From Ciborinia camelliae (taxonomy: Eukaryota > Ascomycota > Leotiomycetes > Helotiales > Sclerotiniaceae), in NCBI GenBank assembly GCA_025890175.1, contig JANPYM010000017.1, positions 418,659 to 482,658 of the forward strand: a stretch of 64,000 bases of DNA. The letters are read 5' to 3'. Below, in pieces: positions 59,271-64,000 of this stretch (positions within the stretch are counted from its first letter, which is position 1; every line of letters begins with the position of its first letter). A program made the translations under genes and the position numbers. Below the pieces are notes generated by a model, which was not told the origin of the DNA, did no database searches, and was given only the letters and a program-made list of their open reading frames with translations.

Positions 59271-61902
59271 TTTTTGGGGTCCTCCTTGGCTTCTTTATGA
59301 TACATTGTTTGGATATGTCGAATGATCTGAGCGCCATTTTTGTATGGAGATATGTATGCATCCTGTTACACTCTCCCCTCGGTGTGTACCTATGTATTCG
59401 GCTGGATTAGTTCCACACTTGTGGCTGATGGGTGGTGGGATCTCGGTCTTAGGGTTGGTTGGTTGTGTAGGTACCTATACTTATCGTGGATGGTTTGGAA
59501 CCCAATAATAAACAGTCTTATTATTATCCTCTGGCCAGTGGCAATAGATGACATGATTGATGTGAATTCATCGCGTACGTAGTGTTTCTGTTAAATCCTG
59601 GAGAATGAACACAGTGGTATATGCCTAGGTACCCTAGTAGGTAGGTATGCATAGCACATATACGAGAGTATCCATTCACTGGTCCTAGAATCGATCGGTA
59701 TTACTATCTAGGTATGTATATATATTCATATTTATATATCCATGAATCCTTCTCGATGAGCTGAGCTGAGCTGCTTTTCGGGAACTTGGATGATGTTGTT
59801 GTTGTAAAAAAATTGAATTTTTGCCTTGTTGATTGATATAGGTATTGTATGCTTTTGGTTGGTTCTTTGAGGGAGGGGGAATGGGAGGAATGGGAGGGGG
59901 AATGGGAGGCGAGGGGAGGAGGGGAGAGGACGGATTCTGACTGGTGATTTCAGTTGATGGATTTTCTGGGTCTCTTGGGCTCTTATCCTCTTATACTCTT
60001 TGTTGTTTATTGTTTATTATTTATGGGGTCGCGAGATATATACATATCATCCACATTTTCACTCTTCAATATACAGTATTATATTGCTCCTAATTACCTA
60101 ATTACCTAGTATGCAATGAACTTTGAAAAATGCATTTTCTTTAGATGTCTTTTTTGGGGGGGGCACTCAGCCTGTGGGAAAAGGGGAATTCGAATGGATT
60201 TTATGATGCAGTGTCAGTCTGCTAGTCGCTCTAGAGTCTATCTCAAGGAGAGCAATTTGCGGAAATCTTGGGGTTGTGGACTTGTTCCTATTTTTTCTGG
60301 GAATTTTCGTATATTTATATATATATATATATATACATCACGCCAGCTGGAGATATCGAATCAACTTATATCGCACCCATGATTCCGTCAGCGTTCTCCT
60401 TTGAGCTTTGAGCGTGGAATTCGAGTCGACTCCCGCGGGTTTTGAGATTTTGTCATGGTTTAACTCGATTCTGTACTTCAGTCTCGGAGACGCTCCTCGG
60501 GAGTCGGGAAGGAGAATTTTCATTTTTCATCATCGGGGTTTCCTGATTGTCTCATTCATGGAATCTGGGTTTTTTCTCTCATTCCTCGAGCTTATTATTA
60601 CCGGCCCGGGGGGAAATATAAAACTCCTGTAATTTGTAAATGTTGTCGCTTATCGCTGTCACAAACACTTCTCGATAGTGTATACTTCTCACTGCTAGAA
60701 TTCGCCATATGACTGACTGACTCCCTTGATGGAAAATCTATCCTCTAGGTGCTCGTTCGGGTAATGTGATCAAACCCAATGGAAGTGAGAACTCAAGATC
60801 TAGAATCTGATATTTAAGCTAGGTAGTTAATTGCGGCGCGGCAAATATGAATATGGGCGTAAGCAACAGCCACACCGTCCACATCAACCACGACTCAACC
60901 GTCTCATTGGACCACTAAATATGATGACAATGACGCAGTGTCTTGTCACCCGCATGCATGATCCCGAGGGCCCCCAAAAATCAGACGATGACGGATTCTT
61001 AGGTACCCAGAACCCCGATTTCCCTGATAGCCTACCTATGCGCGGTGATGTGAGCTCATATAATTATGCGAAATCGCGGGCGAGGTGCCGTTTCTTCGTG
61101 AACGATTCGTTGCTCTCGGCTTGCTAAGGTTCACTTCCGTCGCACAAGAATCGGAGTCGCAAGATGTTCGTTCGTCCGATAGCTTGGAATCGTAGATGAG
61201 ATGTGTGTCGTCAATGTTGGAAAACTTGTGGATGTTTGATTGCCATTTCTTTCATGTTCTCAATACACTAAAAGTACATGTTGCAAACGGATTGAGTATT
61301 GTATATGATATGAATGTGAAATTTCAATGGAGTTTAAGAATCAAGAAGCTTTTTATTGTCGGCTGCTGGCTTGACTATTGGAAACCCTGTATTATCAGAT
61401 CGTCTCTGTCACCTCGCTGATTGGCGAGATCGTTACTGTACAGCTAGAAATCTTTACCCGACGAGCAACACACACAAGCCACATTTGCTAACACTTGAAA
61501 TATCGGAATCGGTATGATATTCGTGTGTTCAGGGATTTACCGGATCAAAAGACGTCGAATTTCTCAGCATTACACGCTAAGTGTCGGGTATGCATCCATT
61601 TAGATTTCTCGACGGCTTGATGAAAGCGACTCTAGCAAACGGTGGAGTTAATGTGATCTTGAAAATCTTCTGCTCGGTATGACTACTCGTCAATTACATG
61701 ACATGGCGGGCGTATACGCATTCGTTCTTATACGAGCCTTGATATAGATAGAGATCCGGAGTTGCTTTTATATAGCTTGATGATTCCTCAGTGGGAATTC
61801 TAGTTTTTCAAGCTGGAACTTTGTATACTTTTCTTCTTTTTCCCCTCTTATCAGATATCTCAAATATTTTTATTCATCACCCTGCTCTTTCTCATCTTGA
61901 AT
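59271..61902. other. Gene-free region before the glycosyltransferase
   Basis: No gene is supported. It includes TACC/TAGG patches (59620-59650), GAGCTGAGCT (about 59758-59773), GGGAGGAATGGGAGG runs (59873-59935) and a TA run (60317-60335). From 60.4 to 61.9 kb composition is ordinary but frames are short. A TATA-like TTTTATATAGC at about 61766-61776 lies 127 bp before the glycosyltransferase start and could be its core promoter. Confidence 0.45.
61766..61776 (+). promoter_or_regulatory. Possible TATA box of the glycosyltransferase gene
   Basis: TTTTATATAGC lies 127 bp before the ATG at 61903, followed by pyrimidine-rich sequence (TTTTCTTCTTTTTCCCC near 61830) that often marks fungal transcription starts. 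Position and sequence fit, but there is no further support. Confidence 0.4.
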
Positions 61903-63270
61903 ATGGCAGAATCACTCAAGCCATTGCTGCTCATATGCAGCACTCCCATCCAAGGACATTTCGCACCATGCAAAATCATCGCCAAGCAACTCATCAGTCG
62001 AGGCTACGAAGTCACATTTGTGACGGCGACTCGATTTGGACCCGGCCTCGAAGAAATTGGTGCCACATTTGTTCCTCTACAAGGCTACTCCGATTTCAAC
62101 GATCTCCCGGCCGAGTTGACGAAAAAATGGCCTCTGCGAGAAACCGTCACAGGAGCGGAACAAATGCTTTTTGATATGGAAAATATATTTGTCAATTCCA
62201 TGCCATCACAATATGAAAGTATCCAAAGCGCTCTGAAAATCATGACGGATGAACATCCAGGAAGACCCATCATCCTTCTTTACGATATGGGGTTTTTTGG
62301 TGTATTCCCGCTCGTGATGAATGCACCCGGCCTCAAACCTACAGCGTATATCGGGATCGGAATGGTCCCGGTGCTTCTCTCCAGCCAAGATGTCGCGCCC
62401 GCTGGACCTGGCCTGCCTCCCGATAGTTCTCCGGAAGGCCGCGTGCGCAACAAAGCCATGCACGCCGAGGTGCAAAACGGACCTTTCGCCGAAGTCAACA
62501 CGCGCTTCTACGAACAATTCGACCAATTGGGCGCCCGACGTCCCGAGGCTTTCTTCCTCGATACCCCGTACCTGCTCGCGGATAGGTTTATCCAGCTCTG
62601 TGCTCCCAGCGCCGAGTACCCTCGAAGCGATGCCCCGAAGACGCTCATTTTTTCCGGCGCGGCGCCCAAAATCCATGGAGATGGTGTCGTGACGACGCGA
62701 CCTCCGTGGTGGGAAAAAGTCACGGCGCGTCCATCGACAACGCGGGTTATTTTCGTCTGTCAAGGGACGCTGGCCTTGAATTATGAGGATCTGCTCATCC
62801 CCACCCTCCACGCCTTTGCCGATCGCGATGATACGATCGTGATTGCGGCGTTGGGGATCCGGGGGGCGTCATTGCCCGCTTCGGTCACGATACCCCGCAA
62901 TGCGCATGTAGCGGATTTCATCCCCTTCGATGATGTGTTGCCTTATTGCGACGTCTTTGTTTCGAATGGCGGATACGGGGCTTTTCAACATGGATTGAGG
63001 AATGGGTGTCCGATGGTGATGGGCGGGGATACCGAGGATAAGGCGGAGAATGGCATGAGGTGCGCGTGGACGGGCGTGGGCATTAATTTGAAGACGCCCC
63101 GGCCGGGAGTGGAGAGGTTGAGGGAGGGGGTGGAGATGGTGTTTGCGGATGCGAAATATAAGGAGAGGGCGCGGGAGATCATGAGGGAGATGGAGGGCGT
63201 GGATCCCGTGGCGGTTTTTGAAACTCATATTCATGAGGTGCTGAGGGAGAAGAGTGCTCTCGCTAATTGA
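61903..63270 (+). CDS. GT1-family (MGT/UGT-like) glycosyltransferase
   Basis: A single exon of 455 aa. The ATG at 61903 (MAESLKPLLLICSTPIQGHF) is the first in frame. The N-terminal STPIQGHFAPCKIIAKQL has the conserved GHF with candidate catalytic base His19. The C-terminal half has VIFVCQGTLALNYEDLL, HVADFIPFDDVLPYCDVFVS and the donor-binding NGGYGAFQHGLRNGCPMVMG followed by DTEDKAENG, as in bacterial-type macrolide and UDP-sugar glycosyltransferases. It should move a sugar from a nucleotide donor to a small hydrophobic acceptor; no acceptor can be named. No signal peptide or C-terminal anchor is seen, so it is probably cytosolic. It lacks introns and is clearly more G+C-rich (strong C/G third positions, especially 62,400-63,260) than its neighbours, which fits transfer from bacteria or a different codon-use history. 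No pathway genes adjoin it. Confidence 0.88.
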   Translation: MAESLKPLLLICSTPIQGHFAPCKIIAKQLISRGYEVTFVTATRFGPGLEEIGATFVPLQGYSDFNDLPAELTKKWPLRETVTGAEQMLFDMENIFVNSMPSQYESIQSALKIMTDEHPGRPIILLYDMGFFGVFPLVMNAPGLKPTAYIGIGMVPVLLSSQDVAPAGPGLPPDSSPEGRVRNKAMHAEVQNGPFAEVNTRFYEQFDQLGARRPEAFFLDTPYLLADRFIQLCAPSAEYPRSDAPKTLIFSGAAPKIHGDGVVTTRPPWWEKVTARPSTTRVIFVCQGTLALNYEDLLIPTLHAFADRDDTIVIAALGIRGASLPASVTIPRNAHVADFIPFDDVLPYCDVFVSNGGYGAFQHGLRNGCPMVMGGDTEDKAENGMRCAWTGVGINLKTPRPGVERLREGVEMVFADAKYKERAREIMREMEGVDPVAVFETHIHEVLREKSALAN

Positions 63271-64000
63271 AGTGAATCATAGGGGGTAAGTTCATGAGAT
63301 GATGGTAGACGAGACACTATTTTAATTTTGGATCATTAATCAATCTATAATAATTATAGTAAACTCGAATCACAAAAGGTGAAGAAAGACAGGAATATAC
63401 TTTTTTTAACCCTCTCCTCTTCAATCTAAATTGCAATCTCAATCTTTCCCGTTTCATTTGGATTAGCATTTTTTATCATAAAATGTTGCAAGAAGATGAC
63501 ACGATACGTGGTGTATTAATTGATGCCGAACAATTCCTGCTGCTTTAGTCTCTTTCTCTCGATAGAGTTGAAAATAGAACTTCTAACAAATATTAATGAG
63601 GTAGGTATCCCGAATCATTCTAAAAAAAAACAAGGAGGTTGTGAAGGGGCGTTGCTATAGGTAATAATAAGTACGAGCCATAGGCTCGTACTTATTGGTC
63701 GGCCCAAGCGGCCGTACTCAAAGCTCGTAACAGAGTCAACATTCGTTCACAATCCGACCTTCTCTGGAAAATGGGATTCGGATATGATATTCATACCATA
63801 CATACATACTGTATACTCTCTCCGATGCTCCCCGCCTCCAAAAAACTCAAATGCTCCCATTGAAATATAACAGCTCTCTCACTTTCCCAAAAGCGTCGAT
63901 CCCTATCCTATCCCATTTCCCAATTCTGTGACTCCGTATCTTTCCTCCGGAAATTCTCTCGTAAAATCGTATATAAACTGTCATAAGAAGCTGCATCATC
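63271..64000. other. Glycosyltransferase 3' flank, right edge
   Basis: No gene is seen to the end of the window. It contains the hairpin pair at 63666-63714 and a CATACATACATACTG run (about 63798-63812). CT-rich sequence at 63,820-63,960 could be the promoter of a gene beyond the edge. Confidence 0.45.
63666..63714. repeat. Two adjacent perfect hairpins
   Basis: AATAAGTACGAGCC, loop ATA, then its exact reverse complement (63666-63696; 14-bp stem), followed three bases later by CGGCC, loop CAAGC, GGCCG (63700-63714). After that comes GTACTCAAAGCTCGTA, partly repeating the first stem. The arrangement recalls the four-hairpin island at 25.1 kb, including a CGGCC stem, but the sequences are otherwise different. 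Confidence 0.7.

Noticed and set aside
61791..62174. 127-codon plus-strand frame overlapping the glycosyltransferase start
   Set aside because: A shifted frame over the real N-terminus; the alternative protein has no motif, while the other frame has GHF and the donor-binding site.
1..64000. CRISPR arrays, bacterial operons, riboswitches
   Set aside because: Intron-bearing eukaryotic genes throughout; none of the direct repeats have unique regular spacers.

Overview
The window looks like nuclear DNA from a filamentous ascomycete (Pezizomycotina). Genes carry short introns of about 45-250 nt with GTRNGT donors, CTAAC/CTGAC branch sites and YAG acceptors. The protein set is typical of moulds: CreB-type deubiquitinase, Alg12, Atg22, Vps33, and LSD1 with SWIRM and HMG domains. 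Repeats are extremely A+T-rich in the way repeat-induced point mutation (RIP) leaves them. The protein families and the abundant TACCTAGGTA-type microsatellites suggest Leotiomycetes, but that is inference.

Layout. 0-9.7 kb: ALG12 (-) and the tiny four-exon gene YOS1 (+) diverge from a 455-bp promoter; both act in the early secretory pathway. YOS1 converges, across low-complexity DNA, on creB (-), whose catalytic cysteine depends on a 14-nt micro-exon. 9.7-27.6 kb: a gene-free accessory stretch. It holds a 460-bp TIR element, a 10-kb very A+T-rich block whose ends resemble terminal inverted repeats (with a 10-N gap), and a 2.26-kb pogo-like element that contains a small G+C-rich island of four perfect hairpins. 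27.6-35.2 kb: MED14 (-) and ATG22 (+), divergent. 35.2-38.1 kb: a 609-bp element whose ends resemble those of the 10-kb block, then a (GGTA)47 array. 38.2-39.5 kb: an atypical SDR gene (-). 39.5-45.7 kb: no gene seen. 45.7-59.3 kb: a gene-dense block with tRNA-Arg(UCG), CAP2 (-), LSD1 (-), VPS33 (-), HTS1 (+) and a gene I do not recognise (+). VPS33 and HTS1 share a 332-bp divergent promoter. 61.9-63.3 kb: an intronless G+C-rich GT1-type glycosyltransferase (+), followed by another small hairpin cluster.

Most genes are unlinked housekeeping functions: N-glycan assembly, ER-Golgi transport, deubiquitination in carbon repression, transcription (Mediator, LSD1), vacuole and autophagy (Vps33, Atg22), actin capping and tRNA charging. 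There is no obvious biosynthetic cluster. The most unusual parts are the nested elements at 10-26 kb and 35.6-36.2 kb, and the hairpin islands at 25.1 and 63.7 kb. Exon limits were assigned by hand from splice signals, reading frame and remembered family motifs; no alignment was run.
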